DNA of 21,871 bases. Origin: Nemertoderma westbladi (taxonomy: Eukaryota > Xenacoelomorpha > Nemertodermatida > Nemertodermatidae). Position numbers and translations under genes: made by a program. The stretch covers positions 1 through 21,871 of the forward strand of contig JAUCBJ010004732.1 in the NCBI GenBank assembly GCA_032718475.1. Direction: 5' to 3'. The stretch's first letter is position 1, and each line of letters opens with the position of its first letter. Of the stretch, positions 1 through 7,613 are shown piece by piece. The notes beneath the pieces are model-generated. The model worked only from the letters and a program-made list of their open reading frames with translations. It did not search any database and was not told where the DNA came from.

Positions 1-1120
1 TGTTATACACTATTCCCGGACAAAACAACACTCTGCTAATGATAGTCTACCTAAGAAAAGTGTTATTTTAGTCCTAGGACAAAACAACACCTGTTGTTTT
101 TCCGCTCCTGACAGCTTGTCAGCCTGTCTGTAAATATGACCAGCAGGCTCTGGTTACCTACCGGCAGACCGGTACATTACTGTATTACATCATTAGGTAC
201 GGTACTACATTGCTGTGCCTGACTGTAGCAGTAGGCCTACTACAACAGTACTACACTACACACATCCTGCTAACTCGTATATAGGCCTACCCATGCAGCC
301 ATCTCAGCACTCAGCATCTATCTGTCTTGCAGTCTTGTGTAGTTTGGTTCTCAACGAGTTTCAGTTTATGAATACATTGTAACGATTACTGGAAGACGGG
401 ATATCAGTTTGTCCTTCAAAATTTAGAAGACAGACAGACAGTCAAACTGTCAGACAGACATATTAGATACCACCAAACATTACAACTGACATCAGAAATG
501 AAATCACCGACCCTGAAAACCCCCATATTGATAATTTTAGTGACTTGGTTGGTATGAAACCATAATAGTGTCAAACATTACTGACCGATTAACAGACTAC
601 AGACGTCAGGTTTGTGCGGGAAGTTCAACCTTTAAAGCAAATTATCTCGGAAATACATTTTAAAGATATTTCCATTTTTCAAAATACTACTCCTCCGCCG
701 TTTTTCACCCTAATTCGATATTTTATGGCTCGTTTAAAAGGTTTTTTTGAAGATCTTGAAAAATTATCCAACATTTCTTTGAAAATTTTTTTTTTAAATA
801 TTATTCAAAATTTTAAATAAGTTTATTAATTTTAATTAATTAATTTAATTAAAAATTAATTTAGTTTTGAAAATCGGCTGGATAATTTTTGTAGATTCGA
901 AGGTTCTGAGTCCAAAAAAGTTAGTTTAAAAAAAATTGGATAAATATTACGGGACTAGTAGTATCTAGGGTGAAATATTTAATTCCGCCACTCGAGGGAC
1001 ACAAAACATTTTAAAATTTCCATTATTGTTGCTCTTTGGCCTTCCCCACTCTGGCTTGACACCACATAACAGTGATATTGACCTACAACACGAAGTAAAA
1101 GCTGTTTAAAAATAAACTCT
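1..1120. other. Gene-free AT-rich stretch
   Basis: I see no convincing coding region. The stretch holds the paired GGACAAAAC motif at its start, several TAGGCCT-type words (about 230-290), a short imperfect hairpin of GACAGT/ACTGTC (about 430-455), and an AT-only palindromic patch of AATTAATTAATTTAATT type around 820-865. The 68-codon open frame at 614-820 is low-complexity Phe/Ile/Lys-rich reading of AT-rich DNA and is not treated as a gene. Confidence 0.6.
15..90 (+). repeat. Pair of GGACAAAACAACAC motifs
   Basis: The 14-mer GGACAAAACAACAC occurs twice, at about 18-31 and 77-90. It is preceded by TTCCC the first time and by TCCTA the second. The same two left contexts (CCCGGAC and CCTAGGAC) recur as the unit junctions in the arrays at 4531-4715 and 6354-6614. 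The reverse complement of the core, GTTTTGTCC, recurs at 12804-13076. The motif may be a mobile-element terminus, but that is inference. Confidence 0.45.
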
Positions 1121-1173
1121 CCTGAGGAGTAGGAAAGCCTCGGCTACGCCTCGGCTGGTTCCTACTCCTCGGG
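1121..1173. repeat. Hairpin with 12-15 bp stem
   Basis: GAGGAGTAGGAA (1124-1135) is perfectly complementary to TTCCTACTCCTC (1159-1170). The stem extends outward by three more pairs, one of them a wobble. The 23-nt loop contains GCCTCGGCT twice. It resembles the end of a small foldback element, or a structured repeat; there is no coding context. Confidence 0.7.
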
Positions 1174-1179
1174 TTAAAA

Positions 1180-1740
1180 CAACAGGAAAAACAACAAAAC
1201 AACCGGTCAATAATGTACGATGTCTGTTGAGATGTATTGAAGGAGCACTATTCCTTCTTTAGTAATAATATTAATGTCAATGAATAACTGATACCTAAAC
1301 ACATACACACCCCCCGTCAGCCAGTTCTATGGAGAGTGAGTGAATGGATAGGGAATTAATGCTATCCTACCAGCATAGCAGCAGTCTGCCTCTAACAGGC
1401 CAGGACATTCTCAGCGTTGCTAAGACACGGGAAGGAATTACTCCGTATTGACTGTCATTAGGCGGTTAGAGCCTGCGTGTGAATTAATTGATAAAAATGC
1501 AATTTTAATTGTAAATCAATAAATAACTATAAAACTTGACATTAATCTCGAGTATAAAGTAAAGACTTTGATAGAATGGGACACGGCGAATCTACCCATG
1601 TTAATTTTATACCAGATGGGATAAATGTTACCCCCCTAAATAATTAATTACCGATAGAAGAATCGAAATAATTCGATTCAACCATACAATTTAGCTGAAG
1701 ATATAAATTTAGATTATGGCTTCCGACATTTATGGCTTCC
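1180..1740. other. Non-coding stretch, no recognisable feature
   Basis: AT-rich sequence without long open frames. The only local structure noticed is a short AATCGAA/TTCGATT inverted pair near 1660-1680. Nothing else could be supported. Confidence 0.5.
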
Positions 1741-1786
1741 GACACACACACTGACACACACAGTGACACACACACACACACACAGA
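1741..1786. repeat. CA-rich microsatellite
   Basis: An interrupted (CA)n tract with GACACACA blocks separated by TG, ending in about eight uninterrupted CA units. Confidence 0.9.
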
Positions 1787-1854
1787 CTTTTGAAAAACGG
1801 CCATAGTATAATTATATCAGTTCGCTGATGGCTCGCCATACGTGTCTCGCCCCA

Positions 1855-1991
1855 CACTCCGCCTACGGTTGTTATGTGGTTAAAAGGACCGTGCAGCCAC
1901 GGTCCGTAGAGCTAACAACATTATTGTTAGTTAGCTCTACGGACCGTGGCTGCACGGTCCTTTTAACCACATAACAACCGTAGGCGGAGTG
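1855..1991. repeat. Perfect 62-bp inverted repeat (hairpin)
   Basis: By eye, the left arm (1855-1916) and right arm (1930-1991) are exact reverse complements over 62 bp, separated by 13 bp. Each arm itself contains a smaller palindrome, GGACCGTG-GCTG-CACGGTCC. Perfect identity suggests recent origin or ongoing conversion. The right arm is also the first unit of the 84-bp tandem array that follows, so hairpin and array share one origin. It could be the foldback end of a small DNA transposon. Confidence 0.85.
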
Positions 1992-2176
1992 TTGTTATTT
2001 GTACTGTAATGTTGTTAGCTCTACGGACCGTGGCTGCACGGTCCTTTTAACCACATAACAACCGTAGGCGGAGTGTTGTTATTTGTACTGTAATGTTGTT
2101 AGCTCTACGGACCGTGGCTGCACGGTCCTTTTAACCACATAACAACCGTAGGCGGAGTGTTGTTATTTGTACTGTA
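1930..2176 (+). repeat. 84-bp tandem repeat, about 2.9 copies
   Basis: Units start at GTTAGCTCTACGG, at 1930, 2014 and 2098, a constant 84-bp period. The third copy stops after GTACTGTA (2176). By eye the copies are essentially identical. Each unit carries the 62-bp arm of the adjacent hairpin plus a 22-bp AT-rich spacer. The array may have arisen by slippage or template switching on the hairpin. Confidence 0.9.
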
Positions 2177-2264
2177 CATATACATCGTTTTGTGAGTGAC
2201 TGGTAGTCTATTTCAGTATTTGTTAGTGTTTTCTGTTTGGCCTAACTGTAGTGCAGTAGTTTTT

Positions 2265-2303
2265 GTGCTGATGATGCCCCAAAGGGGAGAAATTAATCCA
2301 CTG
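2265..2303 (+). ncRNA. Hammerhead ribozyme-like motif
   Basis: The order of elements matches a type I hammerhead core: CTGATGA (2268-2274), a CCCC-AAA-GGGG stem-loop (2277-2287), GAAA (2289-2292), then AUC ending at 2298 as a possible cleavage triplet. GTG just before the core (2265-2267) pairs with CAC just after the triplet (2299-2301). Stem III would be only two base pairs, too short for a normal monomer, and there is one extra G in stem II. Short stem III is known for hammerheads of Penelope-like elements, and a PLE fragment lies just downstream. Activity is unproven, and the motif may be a relic or chance. Confidence 0.35.
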
Positions 2304-2433
2304 TTTATATGATTATATTGTAAGTGTTCATTGAGCGATGAAACTCCTTGTCGTTTTAATAATTATCATGATGTATACAAACGCCCTAAAGTCGGCATGT
2401 CACTTTACAAATAATTTCAAGTAATGTGGTAGA

Positions 2434-2607
2434 GGAAGAACAAAGAACTTCATTTTTTACTAGAGTGCAGTGCTTATTCGGATTATAGAATAAAATATCT
2501 CGGTAATTATTTTACTAGGTATCCTTCATCTATTAACAAGTTGTTATTGTGTCAGATCTACAAATCCTGTTGAGGTTTACACTAACATCTTGAAACAAAA
2601 ATATTCT
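2434..2607 (+). pseudogene. LINE ORF2 C-terminal tail, remnant
   Basis: One frame reads ...ELHFLLECSAYSDYRIKYL.. (about 2446-2502), continuing as a Tyr/Leu-rich helix, then shifts frame at about 2560 into NPVEVYTNILK. A HFLL-x-C-x-x-Y-x-x-x-R motif followed by a helical segment is typical of the extreme C-terminus of many non-LTR retrotransposon ORF2 proteins, downstream of the RT. No RT or endonuclease is present here, so this is only a short broken tail. Identification rests on pattern recall; a chance match is possible. Confidence 0.35.
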
Positions 2608-2734
2608 GATGTTAGTAAGTCCCAACTGGATAACGTAATCGTGTGCAACATCCTGAGCGTCACTACAAAGCAAGAATCTGTGAACACTTGGGGGGTCTCC
2701 CCTCGAACAGGAAAAAGCTTCAGTCTCCCCGAAA

Positions 2735-2889
2735 CACTCCACTATGCGAGAACACGCCCTAAACGAGGATCACAAGTTTGCACACAAAGACTTGACAATA
2801 TAGACAGAGCTAGTAGTAACTACGACATACTAATTAAAGAAAGCCTCATTATCTCCCGAGACAGAGCTACCTTAGTTGTTCAAAACTAA
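2735..2889 (+). pseudogene. Penelope-like GIY-YIG endonuclease tail, frameshifted
   Basis: Two frames joined at about 2800 give the C-terminal part of the GIY-YIG domain fused to Penelope-like reverse transcriptases. First comes MREHALNEDHKFAHKDLTI (from 2743, ending at a TAG at 2801-2803). The next frame reads RASSNYDILIKESLIISRDR and stops after VVQN at 2887-2889. His-rich spacing followed by D-x-x-I-x-E-S-L-x-I is the usual end of these proteins. The GIY-YIG catalytic start and the whole RT are absent, so this is a 3' fragment. The 3' flank ends in the TGATG...CGAAACGTT signal at 3128-3160, which supports the assignment. Confidence 0.55.
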
Positions 2890-3127
2890 ATCCCTTTACT
2901 AATGTTTTACTACACATACATAGACCCTGTCTATAATATGTATTAATTATTCTGCTGTTGTATGCACAGCATTAATTTAGTTATTTTACCTTGCTCTATT
3001 TTACTTAGTTCAGTATTTATGTAAGCAGTTAAGCTATATTTTCTTTTTGTATTGTTTTATCATATGTTGCAGTATTCGCGATTTAGGATTTTAATTTAAA
3101 CTTTTATGTATTTTATGGTAGCATTTG

Positions 3128-3160
3128 GTGATGCTTTATAATAATAAATCGAAACGTTCC
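3128..3160 (+). ncRNA. Degenerate hammerhead-like PLE 3' signal
   Basis: GTGATGC, a TTTAT/ATAAA stem with an AATA loop, then CGAAACGTT: the order core-stem-GAAAC resembles a mutated hammerhead. Two core bases differ from CUGAUGA (first C is G, last A is C) and no cleavage triplet is clear. It lies about 240 bp after the PLE stop codon, where such motifs occur in these elements. Confidence 0.25.
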
Positions 3161-3165
3161 ACAAA

Positions 3166-3477
3166 ATCCCATAATTCAATTATGGTATTTTTTCATTCGC
3201 TCGTGTTATAATAATTTTACTATGATTTACTACTATGTTGCTATGATTGATAAATTTGAGTCTGATTCTGACATTAATGCCTTGTCAAGCACTGTTGATA
3301 ATAGTGGTAATTTCTATCAGATGTAGATCACAATTGAGCTGGTATGGTAACTTCATATTTGGAAGCAAGAGCATGTAAAGCACTGGTGCTATGGCTAAAG
3401 AATTATGACACTTTGAATGGAAAATCTGCTCAATGTGCAAAATGACTATGTTTGTGCTTGTTATGAAATTTCAGTTT
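3166..3477. other. Non-coding stretch, nothing recognised
   Basis: AT-rich sequence with no open frame or repeat that I can support. Confidence 0.5.
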
Positions 3478-3556
3478 AAACTGTAATTTAGTTGCCAGGT
3501 AAACTGTAATTTAGTTGCCAGGTAAACTGTAATTTAGTTGCCAGGTAAACTGTAAT
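3478..3556 (+). repeat. 23-bp tandem repeat, about 3.4 copies
   Basis: The unit AAACTGTAATTTAGTTGCCAGGT starts at 3478, 3501, 3524 and 3547. The last copy is partial and diverges after AAACTGTAAT. The complete copies look identical. Confidence 0.92.
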
Positions 3557-3784
3557 AAAGAACATCAGGTGACATCAGGCCTAACAACAAACCGAACAGG
3601 ATAACAACATGCACTCACAAACCGAACAAACACCCAGGTACTACAATATACCTAACATTCAACCCACGCTCCCCCCACGGGTGCAACACACACAATACAA
3701 CCAACTGAACACCCCCCACACACAGTTGCGTGGTGGACATCCATATATTCGGGAAAATTCCCGGGCCCCCTTGATGATCTGCTA

Positions 3785-3806
3785 CCCCCCCCCCCCCCCC
3801 CCCCCC
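3785..3806 (+). repeat. Run of 22 C
   Basis: An uninterrupted homopolymer of 22 C, followed by TCCCGGG. It can form i-motif/G-quadruplex structures and is prone to sequencing and assembly length error. Confidence 0.95.
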
Positions 3807-3859
3807 TCCCGGGTCAGAAATTTATATTAATATTATAAAAAATATAATAGTAGTAGGTA

Positions 3860-4217
3860 TTAAATTTTTCCAATAAAATATAAGCAACGAATCCAAAACA
3901 ATAGATAAAGGCCTAATGCCGCAGTTAGCAGCACAGCACTAAACCGAGTGATCCCCCGAACTAAACGGAGATTTAACAGAGCCGGGAAAAAAACACCTTG
4001 TTTGCTCTCCTTGTTGGTGCTCCTGAGTTGGGGTGGCTCATTTACACCTCCCCGTGACGTCCTTGTGGTGCGGTTTATGCCATTGCAGGTGGTGCAAACA
4101 TTATTTTTAAAACGTTGGCCGCCGAATGAGCGGTTCAATTTGGTGGAATACATATCCATCAATTACTGCCAATTCCTGTGGTTGACCACAAGGGTAGCAT
4201 CACTAATGATACTGTAG
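3860..4217. other. Overlapping open frames, product not recognised
   Basis: There is a 100-codon open frame on the minus strand (3860-4162) and an 89-codon one on the plus strand (3948-4217). The minus reading is Arg/Asn-rich with a hydrophobic C-terminal stretch (LLTAALGLYLLFWI); the plus reading has a PCLLSLLVLLSWGG stretch. Neither shows a domain I recognise. They could be chance frames in a slightly GC-richer patch, or a decayed exon. No function is proposed. Confidence 0.25.
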
Positions 4218-4248
4218 GAAGCAGGACAATTCGTTCCCGGACAATTCC

Positions 4249-4529
4249 GCCCATATGAAGAATACCAGGATTTCACTTTTCGGTCGACTTTTTATTGGAA
4301 TTTTATATATGAAGATTTTTTATTTTTTTTAATTTATCTTTATTAAGTTTTTTATAGCGCTTATTTCTGTCTTATAACCTGTACAGTACATATACTAATT
4401 CGTTTATTGTTTTGGTTAGATTCAGCCCTTCTGTAACCTGTGTTTTTGGTGAAAACCTGGTATTCTTCACATGGGGGTAACTGCAAAGTGAAATATAACG
4501 GCAGAAAGTCTGGTATTCTTTACATGGGC
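4249..4529. mobile_element. Small MITE-like element with ~20-bp TIRs
   Basis: GCCCATATGAAGAATACCAG (4249-4268) is matched in inverted form at 4510-4529 (CTGGTATTCTTTACATGGGC) with two mismatches. A further inverted copy lies at 4456-4475 (CCTGGTATTCTTCACATGGG). Length is about 280 bp, AT-rich and non-coding, which fits a miniature inverted-repeat element. It is flanked on both sides by pieces of the GGACAATTCGG array unit, so it may have inserted into that array. No clear target duplication was found. Confidence 0.5.
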
Positions 4530-4530
4530 C

Positions 4531-4715
4531 GACAATTCGGTCCCATTAATTTTGTGTTTTGGGACCGAATTGTCCGGATACTGACTAGGACAATTCGGTC
4601 CCAAAACATGCATATTAATGGGACCGAATTGTCCGGGACCGAATTGTCCGGGACCGAATTGTGCGGGACCGAATTGTCCGGGACCGAATTGTCCGGGATC
4701 GAATTGTCCTGGACC
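4531..4715. repeat. Array of 15-bp GGACCGAATTGTCC units (left)
   Basis: The unit GGGACCGAATTGTCC is repeated about six times in tandem from 4620 to about 4710. Isolated copies in both orientations precede it, at 4531-4544, 4561-4575 and 4588-4603. Single-base variants occur (GTGCG, GATCG). The unit is nearly self-complementary. The main run is in the opposite orientation to the main run at 6354-6560. Confidence 0.9.
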
Positions 4716-4737
4716 AAATCCTGTCCTGTCCTGTACT

Positions 4738-5708
4738 ACACCATGACCCGTAATATAGTGTCATTTTCTGATGACACGGACCCCCCCCCCCCCAAATTTT
4801 TCTTCAAATCTTTATCATATTGTTTGAAATTTGAAACACAACTAGTTCAACTCACCGTGGTTGTTACCATGAAGCCGGAATTTTCGATATCGCCTTTAAA
4901 TTTTATTTATAAGCGTTTTAAAAAAGTGTCTTTTGCGAAATCATACCCTCTGTATCATTGCCATTCTTCACTTTAGTCGTAATTTTTTCACATCAATAGA
5001 AAGCTTGCGTTGAAAGGATTCCAAATATGTAGCAATATCTGAATTTATTGAGAAACAGCTGAGAAATAGACGTTGAAAGATTACAAGAATTATCGTTCTC
5101 TGCAGGCCATTTATTCTATTTAATAAATACACAATATTCTAGAACGTGTTATTTATTTTATGAGTTGGTAGACAACAGCGGTATGCCTATACAATATCTA
5201 TATTGCGTAGCTAATCATACATAAACAAATTATAATAATCTTAAATCATAAATTAAAAAGATGTGCACCAAAAATAACAAGGGTACATAAACAAATTGTT
5301 CCAGAATATTGTGTATTTATTAAATAGAATAAATGGCTTGCAGCAAACAATAATTCTTGCAATCTCTGAATGCCTATTTCTCAGCTGTTTTTCAATGAAA
5401 TTCAGATATTGTTACATATTTAGAATCCTTGCAACGCAAGCTTTCTATTGATGTGAAAAATTACGACTAAAGTGAAGAATGGCAATGATACAGAGGGTGC
5501 GATTTCGCAAAAGACACTTTTTTAAAACGCTTATAAATAAAATTTAAAGGCGATATCGAAAATTCCGGCTTCATGGTAACAACCACGGTGAGTTGAACTA
5601 GTTGTGTTTCAAATTTCAAGCAATATGATATGATAAAGATTTGAAGAAAAATTTGGGGGACGCGGACCGCGTCATCAGAAAATGACACTATATTACGGGT
5701 CATGGTGT
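4738..5708. repeat. Large palindrome: ~410-bp inverted arms, 152-bp spacer
   Basis: The left arm (4738-5145) and right arm (5298-5708) are reverse complements with modest divergence. A good landmark is that both arms encode the same meaningless stretch when read outward-in (SPLNFIYKRFKKVSFAKS). The spacer is AT-rich and non-coding. The largest difference is a run of 13 C (4781-4793) in the left arm, replaced in the right arm by a short GC-rich segment with CGCGGACCGCG. The structure fits a foldback transposon or a palindromic duplication. The open frames crossing it are by-products. Confidence 0.85.
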
Positions 5709-5714
5709 GTATAA

Positions 5715-6318
5715 TGGTGAATGTTCTAGAACCTTAATAGATATTATTATATGGTAGCTAGTGTTTTTTTTACTAGCTAGTATGTTTTCGAAAATAAAAA
5801 AATTTTACTTTTTTTTGTTAACATTATTAGTTATGGTAGCTATGGTGTTTTTATGGAGTTTGTGAATTATTTACTAGCTAGTGTTGGTACGTATTTAAAA
5901 TGTTTAAAACTGATTTTTTTTATATATTGCGTATGTATGTATGTATGTATGTGTTGTTGGTTGGTTAAAAAGCCTAAATTATTATCCTAGATAATAGCTT
6001 GATCTCATTCAGGGACTGTTAATATCATCAATATTTTGGGTACCGGTAATTAATATAATCTGCAACAGTTTAGGCCTAATTCTGAAATATCAATGTTTTC
6101 ACAAATTTTATTATAATTTCAAGGAAATGCTAGCTAATAAAAAAAAACACTAGCTACACCTTAATAAATAATATATAATAAAGTTCTCGAACACTTACCA
6201 ATAACAAAAATAAAAAAAGTACACTATTTTTAAAAGTTCAAAAAATTCTAGCTAGTAAATAACACTAGCTACCATAAAAAAATATCTCTACAGTACTAAT
6301 GTTCTAGCACATTCACCA
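5715..6318. mobile_element. MITE-like element with ~75-bp imperfect TIRs
   Basis: The left end TGGTGAATGTTCTAGAAC (5715 on) and the reverse complement of the right end, TGGTGAATGTGCTAGAAC (ending 6318), are alike over about 75 bp, including the internal GGTAGCTAGTGTT. The subterminal palindrome TAGCTAGTG...ACTAGCTA occurs near 5756, 5868, 6129 and 6248. The interior is AT-rich with a GTAT microsatellite (5931-5952) and no coding capacity. Target duplications are not obvious, so the exact ends are uncertain. Confidence 0.55.
5931..5952 (+). repeat. (GTAT)n microsatellite
   Basis: About five GTAT units inside the MITE-like element. Confidence 0.85.
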
Positions 6319-6353
6319 ATTTCGAAAAACCACTAAAAAGCTGCTATCATGAA

Positions 6354-6614
6354 CCGGACTATTCGGTCCCGGACAATTCGGTCCCGGATAATTCGGTCCC
6401 AGACAATTCGGTTCCGGACAATTCGGTCCCGGACAATTCGGTCCTAGGACAATTCGGTCCTAGGACAATTCGGTCCCGGACAATTCGGTCCTAGGACAAT
6501 TCGGTCCTAGGACAATTCGGACCTAGGACAATTCGGTCCTAGGACAATTCGGTCCCGGACCGAATTGTCCGGACCGAATTGTCCGGGACCGAATTGTCCG
6601 GGACCGAATTGTCC
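6354..6614. repeat. Array of GGACAATTCGGTCC units (right)
   Basis: About thirteen tandem copies of GGACAATTCGGTCC are joined either by CGG (giving CCCGGAC) or by TAGG (giving CCTAGGAC). From about 6556 the orientation flips to GGACCGAATTGTCC for the last four units. The flip creates a local palindrome. The array stops exactly where the helicase-like reading begins. Confidence 0.92.
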
Positions 6615-6917
6615 TACATCCGTTACTGTAAACTTGAACAAACTGTAAGAAAATTACAAAACCATAAGGAGAAGTTGGCGTATCTACGAAATTTACATGT
6701 CCTTTTCATAGAAGAAATAGGTACAGTGAGTGCAGAAATGTTCACTGCACTGGACCAGGTTCTCCACCATGTACGTGAGAATGACTCTCCATTGGGTGGT
6801 GTCGTAATGATTGCCACTGGCGATACCAAACAGCTGCCCCCAGTAAAAGGTCATCCAAATATGGGTGTCAACGCATATGTTTTCGACCTTCAATATTTAT
6901 TAATATCATTTTGGTAG
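6615..6917 (+). pseudogene. Helitron/PIF1-type helicase fragment
   Basis: The reading from 6615 contains a Walker B-like LHVLFIEEIGTVSAEM and, about 45 residues later, GGVVMIATGDTKQLPPVKG, the motif III region of PIF1-family superfamily 1 helicases. In these enzymes the segment couples ATP hydrolysis to DNA unwinding. The spacing and the Leu/Lys-rich lead-in (KLQNHKEKLAYL) match helicase domains of Helitron Rep-Hel proteins. The usual DE of Walker B is EE here. Walker A is missing because the reading begins inside the end of the 15-bp array, and nothing after motif III is recognisable before the stop at 6917. This is a truncated remnant, not a functional gene. A host PIF1 exon is a weaker alternative. 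Confidence 0.65.
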
Positions 6918-7002
6918 ACTGGGACTAATTTACATAACACGTAGATATCTAACCAAACCACATATATATAGTACAGAACATAGTGCTGGAGTGCAGTATT
7001 AG

Positions 7003-7527
7003 CTAACAGCCAATCGAATAGAATATGTAATAACCCGAAATGAGACGAAAGTTGTTGAGACACGGTGGGTTAGAAAAGGACGCGGTTGACAGAAGCGATG
7101 CGATGATACTGACTTTGGGGACTGACATGGGGGCCCCGGCAATTTGTAGGTAGAATTTTTGTTTGAACCTAAAGTAGTTGTGGTCGAGAAGGAATCGTAG
7201 GATGCGCGAGAGTTGTTGCGGAGTGTATTTACATCTGTAGGGCAGCGTCTCATCGTCTATCAGGGACTGCATAGTGGCTTGGATGCCGACCTCGTGTGGG
7301 GTGGCCGTAAACATATCAACCACATCTACAGCTACCAAGGTGCACCCTCTCCCCCTGACAACCGTTGGTAACTCCGACTTCAGATGTAGGGAACTGGCCA
7401 GGTAGTTAGTGGTGCTCGAAACGAGGGGTTGATGGAAGAAGTGCATGAGTTTCGAAAGGGGGGTGAAGAAGGCATTGGCATTGAGCGGCCTTTCGGAATG
7501 AGATTGCCACCTGGGTGAGTGATCCAT
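7003..7527 (-). pseudogene. Penelope-like reverse transcriptase core, truncated
   Basis: The minus-strand frame reads LVAVDVVDMFTATP, then a segment of about 50 residues ending in LLDHNYFRFKQKFYLQIAG, then APMSVPKVSII. This is the order in Penelope-like RTs: the first catalytic Asp in the VDVxxxF box, a helix, an F.F....Y.Q..G box and a G.PM..P box. The next box, YxDD with the other two catalytic Asp residues, is absent; after about 7085 the reading becomes unrelated. Just upstream (about 7510-7565) another frame has ITLKDHKPRDQ, matching the P.YGLPK.HKP segment, so there is at least one frameshift. The product cannot be active. Related copies normally also carry a C-terminal GIY-YIG nuclease, missing here. 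Confidence 0.7.
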
Positions 7528-7613
7528 TGGTCACGCGGTTTATGATCTTTAAGTGTAATGAATATGTGGCCGGTGTGGAAGGGGGAATAGGTGGTTTTTT
7601 AGTTCGGGATTAT

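Noticed and set aside
614-820. 68-codon open frame near the window start
   Set aside because: AT-rich composition alone explains its Phe/Ile/Lys content.
1930-2176. CRISPR-like array
   Set aside because: Copies are directly adjacent 84-bp tandem units without variable spacers, in a eukaryotic context.
3609-3830. 73-codon open frame rich in Pro/Gln/Thr
   Set aside because: Low-complexity sequence ending in the 22-C run; no domain and no supporting signals.
4440-4976. 178-codon open frame on the plus strand with GTELSGTELSG repeats
   Set aside because: It runs through the 15-bp array, the 13-C tract and the palindrome arm; the same phrase appears inverted at 5467-5703. It is a by-product of repeats.
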